Shown piece by piece: positions 35,828 to 45,402 of a stretch of 64,000 nucleotides of DNA (its first letter is position 1; every line of letters begins with the position of its first letter). The position numbers and the translations under genes were made by a program. This DNA is from DATLWN01 sp963764315. GTDB taxonomy: Bacteria > Pseudomonadota > Zetaproteobacteria > Mariprofundales > Mariprofundaceae. The notes beneath the pieces were generated by a model. That model was given only the letters and a program-made list of their open reading frames with translations. It was not told the DNA's origin and searched no databases. Where the stretch lies: positions 124,001-188,000 of the forward strand of contig CAVXSB010000009.1 in assembly GCA_963764315.1 (NCBI GenBank), read 5' to 3'.

Positions 35828-36308
35828 TCAGATGAAGATGATGTGGGCGTTTTCCGAATCGTTCAGGAAGGTGGCGACGCCGACGACGTCGCGCACCTCG
35901 TCGATCAGGTCGTTTTTTTCCACCTCGAGGATGCGCATGGCCATCTCGCAGGCGACAATCTTCACGCCGAGCGCGTGCGCGGCCTCGACGAGCTCCGGCA
36001 AGCGTGGCGACGTTGTGCTGCTTCATCATGCCGGTCATCAGTTTGGGGCTGGCGCCGAAGAAGTTCAGACGGGACAGCGGCAGGTTCTTCAACCCACCCA
36101 TCAGGAAGTTGAAGGCGCGGGCCATGACGCTCTTGCCCAGCGCCACGCGGCCCTGTTGCTTCTTCAGGGCGTTCAGGCCCCAGAAGGTGAAGAACATCGT
36201 CACCTCGCGGTTCGTGGCGGCGGCACCGGTGGCAATGGTGAAGGCGGCGATCATCTTGTCGAATTCGCCGGAAAAACAGACGATGGATATGTTCTTCTTG
36301 TCGTCCAT
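35828..36308 (-). CDS. DsrE2-type DsrE/DsrF-like protein (apparent frameshift)
   Basis: Starts at ATG 36308 after AAGGAGCG: MDDKKNISIVCFSGEFDKM, then a hydrophobic segment (TMFFTFWGLNALKKQ) and LNFFGASPKLMTGMMKQHNVATL. The frame then needs one base removed at about 36000-36001 (CTTGCCG, expected CTGCCG) to continue ELVEAAHALGVKIVACEMAMRILEVEKNDL and end at TGA 35828. The Cys in IVACEMAM is the family's sulfur-carrying residue. Restored length is 159 residues, normal for DsrE2/DsrE-H-like peroxiredoxin-family proteins. Such proteins are often membrane-associated and found with TusA and rhodanese in sulfur oxidisers. A homopolymer-type sequence error is more likely than gene decay. Confidence 0.82.
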
Positions 36309-36413
36309 GATCGCTCCTTGCCAGCGGCCGGGTCTCGTTACTGCAGGCCGGCGATGGCGATGGCCGATGATACTGGCAAACTGGCGGTGTAGCCACCCGC
36401 GTGCAAGGGGGAG

Positions 36414-37616
36414 ATGATGAACGAAAGGCGCATGCTCGCGGCCATGCTCGTGGCCATCATCGCCGGCGGTGTGGCCGGCTATGTCTGGGGCGGGCAGATG
36501 CAGGCCATCGCCTGGATCGGCGAGCTGTTCCTGACGGCATTGAAGATGCTGATCGTGCCGCTGGTGGCGGCCAGCGTCATTACCGGCGTGGCGGGGCTGG
36601 GCGATGTGCGCCGCCTCGGCCGCATGGGCGGGATCACGATCGCCTACTACCTGGTCACGACGTTGATCGCCGTCGGCATCGGCCTGGCGATGGCCAACCT
36701 GTGGCAGCCGGGGGTCGGCGTGCCGCTCGGCAGCGATCTGGAAGCTCCGGCCGTGGCAGCCGGCCACGTCGGCATTCCCGAACTGATCCTGTCGCTGGTA
36801 CATCCCAACATCATCGATGCAGCGGCGGGCACGAAGCTGCTGCCGGTGATCGTGTTCTGCATCGCATTCGCGGCGGCGCTGACCACGCTCGGTGAGCGCG
36901 GCCGACCGGTCATCGCCTTCTTTGAGGGCGTCAACGACGCCATGATGACCATCGTGCACTGGCTGATGTGGTTCGCACCGCTCGGCGTGTTCGCGCTGAT
37001 CGCCTCGCGCCTCGGGGCAGCCGGCGGCGGGGCGGCCTTCGCGACGCAGCTCGCGGGCCTCGGGAAGTACGTGCTGGCGGTGATCTCGGGACTGATCCTG
37101 CACGGGGCGGTGCTGTCCCTGCTGCTGGCCGTGCTCGCCCGCCAGCCGGTGACGGCGTACCTGCGCCACATCGGTTCGGCCCTGATGACTGCCTTCTCGA
37201 CGGCTTCTTCCAGCGCCACGCTGCCGCTGACCATGGACGGCGCGAAGGCGGCCGGAGTGGACGCGGAGGCGCGGCGCTTCGTGCTGCCGCTCGGGGCAAC
37301 CGTGAACATGGACGGCACGGCGCTGTACGAGGCGGTGGCCGCACTGTTCATCGCCCAGGCCTTCCATGTGGACCTGTCGTTCGGTCAGCAACTGCTGGTG
37401 CTGGTTACCGCCACGATGGCGGCGATCGGTGCCGCCGGCATACCGGAGGCGGGCCTCGTGACCATGGTGATCGTACTGCATGCCGTCGGGCTGCCGCTGC
37501 AGGGCATCGGCCTGCTGCTGGCCGTCGACTGGTTCCTCGACCGCTGCCGCACCACGATCAACGTATTCGGGGATGCCGTCGGTGCCGCCGTCGTGGGAAG
37601 GCTGATCCGCCGCTAG
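36414..37616 (+). CDS. Dicarboxylate/amino acid:cation symporter (DAACS, DctA/GltP-type)
   Basis: A 400-residue inner-membrane symporter with eight helices and two re-entrant loops. It shows the serine-rich HP1 region (TAFSTASSSATLPLT), the transport-site helix GATVNMDGTALYEAVAALFIAQ, and DRCRTTINVFGDAVGA near the C-terminus, which binds the substrate and cations in GltPh and DctA. Known substrates are C4-dicarboxylates, glutamate or aspartate; the Arg in DRCRTTINV suits an acidic substrate. It follows GGGGGAG at ATG 36414 and is divergent from dsrE2, alone in its orientation. Uptake of C4 acids would link to the neighbouring 2-oxoacid oxidoreductase genes. Confidence 0.92.
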   Translation: MMNERRMLAAMLVAIIAGGVAGYVWGGQMQAIAWIGELFLTALKMLIVPLVAASVITGVAGLGDVRRLGRMGGITIAYYLVTTLIAVGIGLAMANLWQPGVGVPLGSDLEAPAVAAGHVGIPELILSLVHPNIIDAAAGTKLLPVIVFCIAFAAALTTLGERGRPVIAFFEGVNDAMMTIVHWLMWFAPLGVFALIASRLGAAGGGAAFATQLAGLGKYVLAVISGLILHGAVLSLLLAVLARQPVTAYLRHIGSALMTAFSTASSSATLPLTMDGAKAAGVDAEARRFVLPLGATVNMDGTALYEAVAALFIAQAFHVDLSFGQQLLVLVTATMAAIGAAGIPEAGLVTMVIVLHAVGLPLQGIGLLLAVDWFLDRCRTTINVFGDAVGAAVVGRLIRR

Positions 37617-37634
37617 GGCGATAGGGTCGGAGCC

Positions 37635-39333
37635 TTACTCTTCCGGGCGCATGCGGATATAGCCTGTGGGGCATTCCTTGGCGCATATGCCGCAGCCCTT
37701 GCAGTATTCGAAATCGAAGACGTAGTGGGAGCCGTCGCTGGCCAGCTCCACCGTTTTCAGCACGGCATTGTCCGGGCAGTAGGTCCAGCAGTTGTCGCAG
37801 GCCAGGCAGTTGCCGCAGGACAGGCAGCGATCCGCCTCCCTATAGACCTCGCCCTCGCTCAGGCTTCCGATGATCTCGGCCTGGTCGGTGCGCTTGCCCA
37901 CCGGCAGCTTCGGCGGCTCGGCGCGCGCGGCCGGGGCGTAGTAGTTCAGGTTCAGGCCGTCGATGCCGATCGGCTCCCCCTCGCCCTCGGGCAACGATTT
38001 TCGGTCGAGCGTGGCGGCGATGGCGATGGCCGCCTTGCGTCCGTCGCCGATAGCGGCCGCCACCGTGCCGTGGTCGCCCCGGGCATCGCCGCCGGCCAGG
38101 GTGGCTGTCTGCCCCTCCAGGCGACCCCAGTCGTCGGGGCGGAAATAGGACGCATGATCCAGGATCTGTTCCAGGCCGGCGGGATCGACGTCCTCGCCGA
38201 CGGCCGGGATGATCATGTCCGCATGCACCACTCGCTCCGTACCCTCGAAGGCGATGCGATGCTTCCGCCCGTCCGCACCCGGTATCTTCTTCAGGCTTAC
38301 GATCTCCACCCCGGTGGTCTGCGAGCCGCGCATGATCAGGCGCTTGATGGTGTGGTGGGCATAGAAAACGATGCCCTCCTCGACCGCCTCCTGATACTCG
38401 CGCGGCACCACGTTCAGCACATCGTCCGCATCCGTGTCCGGACCGGGCAGGCCCGAAGCGGTGATGATGGTGACGTCCTTGACGCCGGCGCGCTTCATGA
38501 TGCGCGCCAGATCCACCGCCGTGTTGCCGCCACCGTGGATGATGACGCTGGCCGGGGTCGGCACCGAGCCGAGATCCAGCCATTCGCGGACTAGGTGCAG
38601 GCCCTCGTGCAGGTCGGACGGGGTGGCGCCATCGATATCCCAGGGGCGCGAGCGCTGGCAGCCGGGGGCCAGGAACACGGCATCGAAATCCGCCTGCAGG
38701 TCTTCCAGGGCCATGTCGCGGCCCAGTTGCCGGCGAGGCTGGAAATCGATGCCGAGCGCCAGCAGGCGGGAAAGCTCCGCGTCGACGACGTTCCTGGGCA
38801 GGCGCGTCATCGGGATGCCCGAACGCAGTAGCCCGCCTGCCTCCGGCAGGGCGTCATAGACGGTGACGTGAAAGCCGCGGCGGATCAGCTGGTAGGCGCA
38901 GGACAGGCCGGCGGGTCCGGCACCGACGACGGCGATGCGCTCGTCCCGGCTGTGTTTTTCGGCCAGCGCCGGATAGGCCCAGCTGTTCTCGATCGCCGCA
39001 TCGCCGATGTGGCGCTCCAGATCGTGGATGGCGACCGCCGTATCGACATGGCTGCGGTTGCAGGAGACCTCGCAGGGATGCGGGCAGACGCGGCCGGTGA
39101 TGGCCGGCAGCGGGTTGGCGGCCGACGAGTTCCTCCCAGGCCTCCTTGAGTTTGTGCTCCTGTACCCTGGCAATCCAGGCCTGGGCATCCTCGCCGGCCG
39201 GGCAGGCCCCGTGGCAGGGGGCGGGGCGATGCTGGTGGAAGGGTGCCTCGACGCGCCAGGTGCCGGTCTTGAAGGCCAGCGAACTGCCCGGTTCGGCCCA
39301 GGCGCCGCGCGTCATCAGGTGCTTTTCGCTCAT
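37635..39333 (-). CDS. GltD-like FAD/NAD(P) oxidoreductase fused to a 2x[4Fe-4S] ferredoxin domain (apparent frameshift)
   Basis: Fourth gene of the 2-oxoacid oxidoreductase operon. The N-terminal part (ATG 39333: MSEKHLMTRGAWAEPGSSLAF) and PAPCHGACPAGEDAQAWI run to KLKEAWEELV; one extra G at about 39122 (GTCGGCC, expected GTCGCC) must be removed to continue AANPLPAITGRVCPHPCE. Then come two dinucleotide folds (VVGAGPAGLSCAYQLIRRGF and IIHGGGNTAVDLARI) and a C-terminal ferredoxin with Cys motifs CLSCGNCLACDNCWTYCP and CKGCGICAKECP. The restored length is 565 residues. This is the architecture of glutamate-synthase small subunits and of delta-type electron-transfer partners. It probably moves electrons between NAD(P)H and the PorABG complex. 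It overlaps porB (ATGA). Confidence 0.85.
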
Positions 39334-40323
39334 GACACCAGCCCCCCGCGGCGCACCGTGTCCGCGCCCTCGCTGTCCAGGGGATCGCCCTGATCGATGG
39401 CCAGGCCGTAGGTGGCGATGTTGTGGTCGGCCAGCGCCTGCAGATGCTCCTGTTCCTCCAAGGCGCGCGGATCGTCGCTGAACAGGTGCCGGAAGCGCCC
39501 CTGCAGCTTCAGGTAGTCGGTGATGGGCTTCGGGTGATGCAGCGGCATCGCCTCGGTGAGCTCGCCGCGCTCCAACTCGATGATCGGGAACATTCCCGTC
39601 TGCACCGCCAGACGTGCGATCTCGATGGTCAACTCCCCGTCATGCCCCCAGCCGAGCGGGCAGGGGCTGTGCACGAGCAAAAAGCTCGGGCCCTCGATGC
39701 CCATGGCCCGGCGCACCTTCTTGCGCAGGTCGGCCGGATAGGCGACCGAGGTGCTGGCGGCATAGGGAATATGGTGGGCGGCGATGATGGAGACCAGGTC
39801 CTTCTTCAGATGGCGTTTGCCCATGCGCGCCTTCCCCGGCGGGGAGGTGGTGGTGCGCGCCGCATGCGGCGTGGAGCTGGAACGCTGGATGCCGGTGTTC
39901 ATATAGGCCTCGTTGTCGAAGCAGACGTAGAGCACGTCGTGGTTGCGCTCCAGCATGCCGGACAGCGCCTGGAAGCCGATGTCGAAGGTGCCGCCGTCGC
40001 CGCCGAAGGCCAGCACCTTGCTGCTCCGCCCCTGGGCCTTCAGCGCCGCCTCCATGCCGGAGGCGACGGCGGCGGCGTTCTCGAATACCGAGTGCACCCA
40101 GGGCACGCGCCAGGCCGATTGCGGCCAGGGCGTGCTGAACACCTCCAGGCAGCCGGTGGCGTTGGCCACGACGACGTCGGGGCCGGTGGCCTGCAGCACC
40201 ATGCGCGCCCCCAGCGCCTCGCCGCAGCCCTGGCAGGCCCGGTGCCCGGATTCCAGGCCGCGGAAGCGCGGCTCGTTGGCGCGAATGTCGGTGAGATCGC
40301 GGATATCGATGGTCTTCGCTCAT
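39330..40323 (-). CDS. porB: 2-oxoacid:acceptor oxidoreductase beta subunit (apparent frameshift near the start)
   Basis: Thiamine-diphosphate-binding subunit. The ATG at 40323 lies one base after the porA stop, behind GGGGAGCG, but in its own frame gives nonsense. Removing one A from the GAAG at about 40315 yields MSETIDIRDLTDIRANEPRF, then GLESGHRACQGCGEALGARM, the expected beta-subunit N-terminus with its first two Cys for the [4Fe-4S] cluster. The rest, from ATG 40202 on, is intact: GDGGTFDIGFQALSGMLERN (ThDP motif), CFDNEAYMNTGIQ, and a third Cys in HSPCPLGWG. Restored length is 330 residues. It is part of porG-porA-porB-gltD-like. The substrate may be pyruvate or another 2-oxoacid. Confidence 0.85.
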
Positions 40324-40324
40324 A

Positions 40325-41494
40325 TCAGCGCTCCCCGGCCGGTAGCTTGTCCAGCTCGACATCGAAGATGCCGAATGCCTCGTGCGCAGGCTCACGGCTT
40401 GCTTCCAGCATGCGGGAAAGCAGATCCTGCGGCATGTCCCGGCCGCCCAGCCCCGCGGCGTAATTGTGGATCTCGGGTGCATCCGGCACGCGCGACAGGG
40501 CAGCGCGCACCTCGGCACCGATGATGCCGCCGGCGCCCGGAGACAGGGCGCGTTCCAGCACGATCAGCCGTTTGACCCCCGCACAGAGCCGGCGCAGCTC
40601 GTCTTCGGGAAAGGGGCGGAAGCAGCGCAGTGTCAGCAGCCGGATTTTCTCGTCCGCCAATTCTTCCATGGCCTCGCGCAACGTACCGGCGACGGAGCCG
40701 ACGGCCAGCACCGCCGTGTCGGCGTCCATGCTGCCCTCGGCGCCGATCAGACCGCCGCAGGTGCGCCCGGTGACGGCCTGCCAGTCGTCGTCGGCGGCGA
40801 GGATCTCCTCGATGGATTTCTGCATGGCGCGGTGGTGTGCGTGGCGTACCTCGGTGAAATAGTCCGGCGTCACCAGCGTGCCTAGCGTCATCGGGTTCTG
40901 CGCATCCAGCGTGCGCGAGAAGCTGAAGGCGGGCAGGAAGGCATCGACCTGTTCCGGCTGAGGCAGGTCGATGACCTCAAGGGTGTGCGTCAACGTGAAG
41001 CCGTCGACGCAGACCATGACCGGCAGCTCCGTGCGCTCGGAGATGCGGAAGGCCTGGATGGTGGTGTCCACCGCCTCCTGGTTGGTGCTGCAGTAGAGCT
41101 GGATCCAGCCGGCATCGCGCACGGCCATCGAGTCCTGATGATCGTTCCAGATCGAGATCGGGGCGGAGACGGCGCGGTTGGCGCAGGTCAGCACCATGGG
41201 CAGGCGCATGCCGGCGATGTTGTATAGCACCTCGGACATCAAAAGCAGGCCCTGGGAGGAGGTGGCCGTGTAGGACCGGGAGCCGGCGGCGACGGCGCCA
41301 AGCACCACCGAGGCGGCGGAGAACTCGCTCTCCACGCTGACCATCTCGCAGTCGAACGCCCCGTCGGCGATCAGCTTGGAGATGTTCTCGACGATGTGCG
41401 TCTGCGGTGTGATCGGATAGGCGGCGACGACCTGCGGCCGGCACATGGCCACGGTCCTGGCGATGGCCTGGGAGCCTTCAAGCGCTTGCTGCAA
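40325..41494 (-). CDS. porA: 2-oxoacid:acceptor oxidoreductase alpha subunit
   Basis: Catalytic-core subunit of the CoA-dependent enzyme that interconverts a 2-oxoacid with acyl-CoA, CO2 and reduced ferredoxin. The 389 residues show VVAAYPITPQTHIVE (the substrate-binding Thr of the PITP motif), ATSSQGLLLMSEVLYNIAGMRLPMV and a C-terminal IVLERALSPGAGG domain. The start is TTG 41494 behind AAGGAGG at correct spacing; a longer frame from 41599 lacks family sequence. It overlaps porG by 17 bp and is followed after one base by porB. The YPITPQT form is shared by pyruvate and 2-oxoisovalerate enzymes, so specificity is open. Confidence 0.92.
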   Translation of the reverse strand: MQQALEGSQAIARTVAMCRPQVVAAYPITPQTHIVENISKLIADGAFDCEMVSVESEFSAASVVLGAVAAGSRSYTATSSQGLLLMSEVLYNIAGMRLPMVLTCANRAVSAPISIWNDHQDSMAVRDAGWIQLYCSTNQEAVDTTIQAFRISERTELPVMVCVDGFTLTHTLEVIDLPQPEQVDAFLPAFSFSRTLDAQNPMTLGTLVTPDYFTEVRHAHHRAMQKSIEEILAADDDWQAVTGRTCGGLIGAEGSMDADTAVLAVGSVAGTLREAMEELADEKIRLLTLRCFRPFPEDELRRLCAGVKRLIVLERALSPGAGGIIGAEVRAALSRVPDAPEIHNYAAGLGGRDMPQDLLSRMLEASREPAHEAFGIFDVELDKLPAGER

Positions 41495-42053
41495 GTCGTT
41501 CCTCCTTCCACAATCCTTCCGGCACTTGGTCTGCGGCGAGCTGCACGAGCCGCTTGTTCTTCTCCAGTACCTCACCCTTGAAGCGCTGCTCCAGCGCATG
41601 CGTGAGGCTCTCGTGGGGCAACAGCCCCGTCAGGGTCAGGAAGGCGGAAAGCAGTGGCACATTCGGCACGTCCTTGCCCACCGTTTCCAGCGCCATGGCC
41701 GTGGCCGGCAGCGTTACCGTCGGCTTACCCGTCAGCTTCGTGGCCTCCGCAGCATCGATGTTGGCGTTGAGCAGAATCGTTCCGCCGGGCAGGAGACCGT
41801 CGGTCAGTCCCGATTCGTGTAATAGGGTGCGGTCCTGGATGATCAGATAGGCCGGGTGCAGGACCTGGTTGCGTCGCCGGATTGGCGTCTCGGAGATGCG
41901 CACGAAGGCCACGACCGGCGCCCCGCGCCGTTCGGCGCCGAAGGCCGGGAAGGCCTGGCATTGCATGCCGGCATCGAAGGCGGCGGCGGCCAACAGATAG
42001 GCGGCGACGACATTGCCCTGTCCGCCGCGGCCGTGGATGCGAATCTCGATCAT
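41478..42053 (-). CDS. porG: 2-oxoacid:acceptor oxidoreductase gamma subunit
   Basis: A 191-residue subunit with the family start IEIRIHGRGGQGNVVAAYLLAAAAFDAGM and AFPAFGAERRGAPVVAFVRIS, which helps bind CoA. ATG 42053 is preferred over the open frame from 42122 because homology begins exactly there. It is the first gene of the four-gene operon, reading right to left and divergent from guaB across about 150 bp. In autotrophs this complex may assimilate CO2 (pyruvate synthase direction); in heterotrophs it oxidises pyruvate. Confidence 0.9.
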   Translation of the reverse strand: MIEIRIHGRGGQGNVVAAYLLAAAAFDAGMQCQAFPAFGAERRGAPVVAFVRISETPIRRRNQVLHPAYLIIQDRTLLHESGLTDGLLPGGTILLNANIDAAEATKLTGKPTVTLPATAMALETVGKDVPNVPLLSAFLTLTGLLPHESLTHALEQRFKGEVLEKNKRLVQLAADQVPEGLWKEERLAASA

Positions 42054-42204
42054 GCATGCGCCTCCTGCGCCGATGAATGGCAAATTCCCACCGAGTGTAG
42101 ACGGCAATCGCCGGGGCTGCATGGCGGACTCCTAGCCGCTTCCGGCTTTTGCTGTCGCGCCGCATTCAGGATAGCATGCCGGCCTTTCATTGGGGGTTGC
42201 TTCC

Positions 42205-43677
42205 ATGCCTGAGCCGATGTTCGTCGAGGCGCTGACATTTGATGATGTGCTGCTGGTGCCCCAGGCCAGTTCCGTACTGCCGAAAACGGCCGATGTGTCC
42301 TCGCATCTGACGCGCAATATCCGCCTGAACATCCCTGTGGTGTCGGCGGCGATGGATACGGTGACCGAGTCGCGCACCGCCATCTGCATGGCGCAGGAAG
42401 GCGGCATCGGTGTTATCCACAAGAATATGACGCCCGAGGAACAGGCTGCCGAGGTGCGGCGCGTCAAACGCTACGAGGCGGGCGTGGTGCAGGATCCGCT
42501 GACGGTGGGCCCGGATATGACGCTGGCCGAGGTGCGCGAGCTGTCGAGCCAGAACGGGTACTCCGGTTTCCCGGTGCTCGATGCCGACGGCAAGCTCTCC
42601 GGCATCATCACCAACCGCGATATCCGCTTCGAGACCGACGCCGGCCGACGCGTCAGTCAGATGATGACCCCGCGCCAGAAGCTGGTGACGGTGGTGCAAG
42701 GCACCTCGCTGGCGGACTGCAAGGATCTGTTCCGCGAGCACCGCATCGAGAAGCTGCCGGTTGTCGACGGTGAGGGCCGGCTTCAGGGCATGATCACGGT
42801 GCGCGATATCGAGAAATCCACCGCCTTCCCGAACGCCGTGCGCGACAGCTACGGCCGCCTGCTGGCGGCGGCGGCGATCGGTGTCGGCGAGTCGGAACTG
42901 CACCGCTTCGAGGTACTGCGTGCCGCCGGCGTGGATGCGGTCATTGTCGACACCGCCCACGGACACTCGCAGGGCGTCATCGAACAGGTGCGCGAGATCA
43001 AGCGCCGGTTCTCCGATGTCGAGATCATCGCCGGCAATGTGGCCACCGCCGAGGCCGTGCGCGACCTGATCGCGGCGGGTGCGGATGCGGTCAAGGTCGG
43101 CATCGGCCCGGGCTCGATTTGCACCACGCGCATGATCGCCGGCGTCGGCGTGCCGCAGCTTTCCGCCATCGTGGAATGCGCCAAGGCGGCCGCAGGCTCG
43201 GGCGTGCCGATCATCGGTGACGGCGGCATCAAGTTCTCCGGCGATTTCGCCAAGGCCATGGCGGCCGGTGCGGCCACCTGCATGTTCGGCTCCATGCTCG
43301 CCGGCACCGACGAGTCGCCGGGAGAGAAGATCCTGTACCAGGGCCGGGCCTACAAGTCGTACCGCGGCATGGGCTCGCTCGGCGCCATGAAGAAGGGCAG
43401 CAAGGATCGCTACTTCCAGGGCGACGTCGACGAGGCGATGAAGCTGGTACCCGAGGGCATCGAGGGACGCGTGGCCTACAAGGGGGCGCTGAGCGACATC
43501 CTGCACCAGCTGGTCGGCGGCCTGCGCGCTGCCATGGGCTATGTCGGCGCCTCCGATATCGAGCAGATGCACGCGCGGGCGCGCTTCGTCAAAATCACCG
43601 GCGCCGGCCTGCGCGAGAGCCATGTGCACGATGTGGCGATCACCGAGGAAGCCCCGAATTACCGTCTCGATTCGTGA
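42205..43677 (+). CDS. guaB: IMP dehydrogenase
   Basis: Oxidises IMP to XMP with NAD, the first committed step of GMP synthesis. The 490-residue TIM barrel is interrupted by a pair of CBS domains (about 95-205; DPLTVGPDMTLAEV... and TPRQKLVTVVQGTS...) that bind adenine nucleotides. The catalytic Cys306 is in GPGSICTTRMIAGVG, and the flap RYFQGDVDEAMKLVPEGIEG carries the Arg-Tyr pair. Start at ATG 42205 after GGGGG; a TTG 15 bp upstream is less likely. guaA follows after a 155-bp gap, as in E. coli. Confidence 0.97.
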   Translation: MPEPMFVEALTFDDVLLVPQASSVLPKTADVSSHLTRNIRLNIPVVSAAMDTVTESRTAICMAQEGGIGVIHKNMTPEEQAAEVRRVKRYEAGVVQDPLTVGPDMTLAEVRELSSQNGYSGFPVLDADGKLSGIITNRDIRFETDAGRRVSQMMTPRQKLVTVVQGTSLADCKDLFREHRIEKLPVVDGEGRLQGMITVRDIEKSTAFPNAVRDSYGRLLAAAAIGVGESELHRFEVLRAAGVDAVIVDTAHGHSQGVIEQVREIKRRFSDVEIIAGNVATAEAVRDLIAAGADAVKVGIGPGSICTTRMIAGVGVPQLSAIVECAKAAAGSGVPIIGDGGIKFSGDFAKAMAAGAATCMFGSMLAGTDESPGEKILYQGRAYKSYRGMGSLGAMKKGSKDRYFQGDVDEAMKLVPEGIEGRVAYKGALSDILHQLVGGLRAAMGYVGASDIEQMHARARFVKITGAGLRESHVHDVAITEEAPNYRLDS

Positions 43678-43832
43678 TTGTTTGATACGGCCTCGGGGCA
43701 TCCTGCTCTCGGCCTTGCGGCGCGATCGAAAACGCGGTTTCCGATCACTTGCTGAAGCCACCCTTCCCTGGGTGGAGGGGCGCATCAAGAACAGGTGGGA
43801 GCCCGTCGATTTTGAGTAAGAAGGATTCCCTG

Positions 43833-45380
43833 ATGGACCGTATTTTGATACTTGATTTTGGTTCGCAGTACACGCAGCTGATCGCTCGGCGCGTGCGCGA
43901 GGCCAAGGTCTACAGCGAGCTTCACCCGTGGGACATGTCCGAGGCGGATGTGCGTGCCTTCGCGCCCTCCGGCATCATCCTGTCCGGCGGCCCGAACTCG
44001 GTCTACGAGGACGAGACGCCGAAGGCGCCGCCGGCGGTGTTCGAACTCGGGGTGCCGGTGCTCGGCATCTGCTACGGCATGCAGACCATGGCGGCGCAAT
44101 TGGGCGGTACGGTGGAGACCGGCGATGTGCGCGAGTTCGGCTATGCCGAGGTGGCCAGCTGCGGCGACTCGATGCTGTTGCGCGGCATTGAGGACAAGGC
44201 GGACGGCGTGCTCGACGTATGGATGAGCCATGGCGACAAGGTCGCCGGCCTGCCCCCGGGCTTCCATATCATCTGCGCCAACGACTCCACGCCGATTGCC
44301 GGCATGGCCGACGAGACGCGCCGTTTCTATGCCCTGCAGTTCCACCCGGAGGTCACGCACACCTATCAGGGTCAGGCCATCCTGTCCCGCTTCGTGCACG
44401 ATATTTGCGGCTGCGGCCAGTCGTGGACGATGCCGCACTATATCGACGAGGCGGTGGCACAGATTCGTGCCCAGGTCGGCGACGACGAGGTCATTCTCGG
44501 GCTGTCCGGCGGCGTCGACTCCTCGGTGGCGGCGGCATTGCTGCACCGTGCCATCGGCGACCAGTTGACCTGCATCTTCGTCGACAACGGCCTGTTGCGC
44601 CTGGGCGAGGCTGGGCAGGTCATGAAGACCTTTGCCGACAACCTCGGGGTCAAGGTCGACCATGTCGATGCCAGCGCCGACTTCCTCGGCCACCTGGCCG
44701 GGGTTGCCGACCCCGAAGCCAAGCGCAAGATCATCGGCCGCGAATTCGTCGAGGTGTTCCAGAAAGAGGCCAAGCGCATGCCGAAGGCCAAGTGGCTGGC
44801 GCAGGGCACGATCTATCCCGACGTCATCGAATCGGCCGGATCGAAGACGAAGAAGGCGCATACCATCAAGAGTCATCACAACGTCGGCGGCCTGCCCGAG
44901 ACGTTGCACCTGAAGCTCTTGGAGCCGTTGCGCGAGCTGTTCAAGGACGAGGTGCGCGAGTTGGGCGTGGCGCTCGGCCTGCCGCGCGACATGGTTTATC
45001 GCCACCCCTTCCCGGGTCCGGGACTGGGCGTGCGCATCCTGGGCGAGGTGAAACGGGAATATGCCGACCTGCTGCGTCAGGCCGACGCCATCTTCATCGA
45101 GGAGCTCAGGGCCTCGGGCTGGTATGACAAGACCAGCCAGGCCTTCGCCGTGTTCCTGCCGGTCAAGAGCGTCGGCGTCATGGGCGACGGACGCACCTAC
45201 GAGTGGACAGTGGCGCTGAGGGCCGTGCAGACCCAGGATTTCATGACCGCCCACTGGGCCGAACTGCCGCATGCATTGCTTGCCAAGGTCTCGAACCGTA
45301 TCATCAACGAGGTGCGCGGCATCAATCGCGTCGTCTACGACGTCACGTCCAAGCCGCCGGGCACCATCGAATGGGAATAA
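43833..45380 (+). CDS. guaA: GMP synthase (glutamine-hydrolysing)
   Basis: Aminates XMP to GMP using glutamine and ATP. The 515 residues have an N-terminal class I amidotransferase with nucleophile Cys80 (LGICYGMQ) and the His-Glu pair in FHPEVTH, then the ATP-pyrophosphatase domain with PP-loop LSGGVDSS, and the dimerisation domain ending in the conserved VYDVTSKPPGTIEWE. Start at ATG 43833 after AAGGATT; an in-frame ATG at 43749 lacks homology. It lies 22 bp before the FKBP gene. Confidence 0.98.
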   Translation: MDRILILDFGSQYTQLIARRVREAKVYSELHPWDMSEADVRAFAPSGIILSGGPNSVYEDETPKAPPAVFELGVPVLGICYGMQTMAAQLGGTVETGDVREFGYAEVASCGDSMLLRGIEDKADGVLDVWMSHGDKVAGLPPGFHIICANDSTPIAGMADETRRFYALQFHPEVTHTYQGQAILSRFVHDICGCGQSWTMPHYIDEAVAQIRAQVGDDEVILGLSGGVDSSVAAALLHRAIGDQLTCIFVDNGLLRLGEAGQVMKTFADNLGVKVDHVDASADFLGHLAGVADPEAKRKIIGREFVEVFQKEAKRMPKAKWLAQGTIYPDVIESAGSKTKKAHTIKSHHNVGGLPETLHLKLLEPLRELFKDEVRELGVALGLPRDMVYRHPFPGPGLGVRILGEVKREYADLLRQADAIFIEELRASGWYDKTSQAFAVFLPVKSVGVMGDGRTYEWTVALRAVQTQDFMTAHWAELPHALLAKVSNRIINEVRGINRVVYDVTSKPPGTIEWE

Positions 45381-45402
45381 CCCCCAGCAAGGAGAAGAGG
45401 AC

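Noticed and set aside
35990..36010. Programmed ribosomal frameshifting as an explanation for the breaks in dsrE2 and the other split genes
   Set aside because: No slippery heptamer or stimulatory structure is evident, and the affected genes (leuB, porB, fimV) are not known to use frameshifting; simple base-run errors explain all six.
35703..37481. A 592-codon minus-strand frame through the symporter and dsrE2
   Set aside because: Only its middle part (from 36308) is real DsrE2-type protein; the upstream part is antisense to the symporter and the downstream part is the wrong frame after the one-base break.
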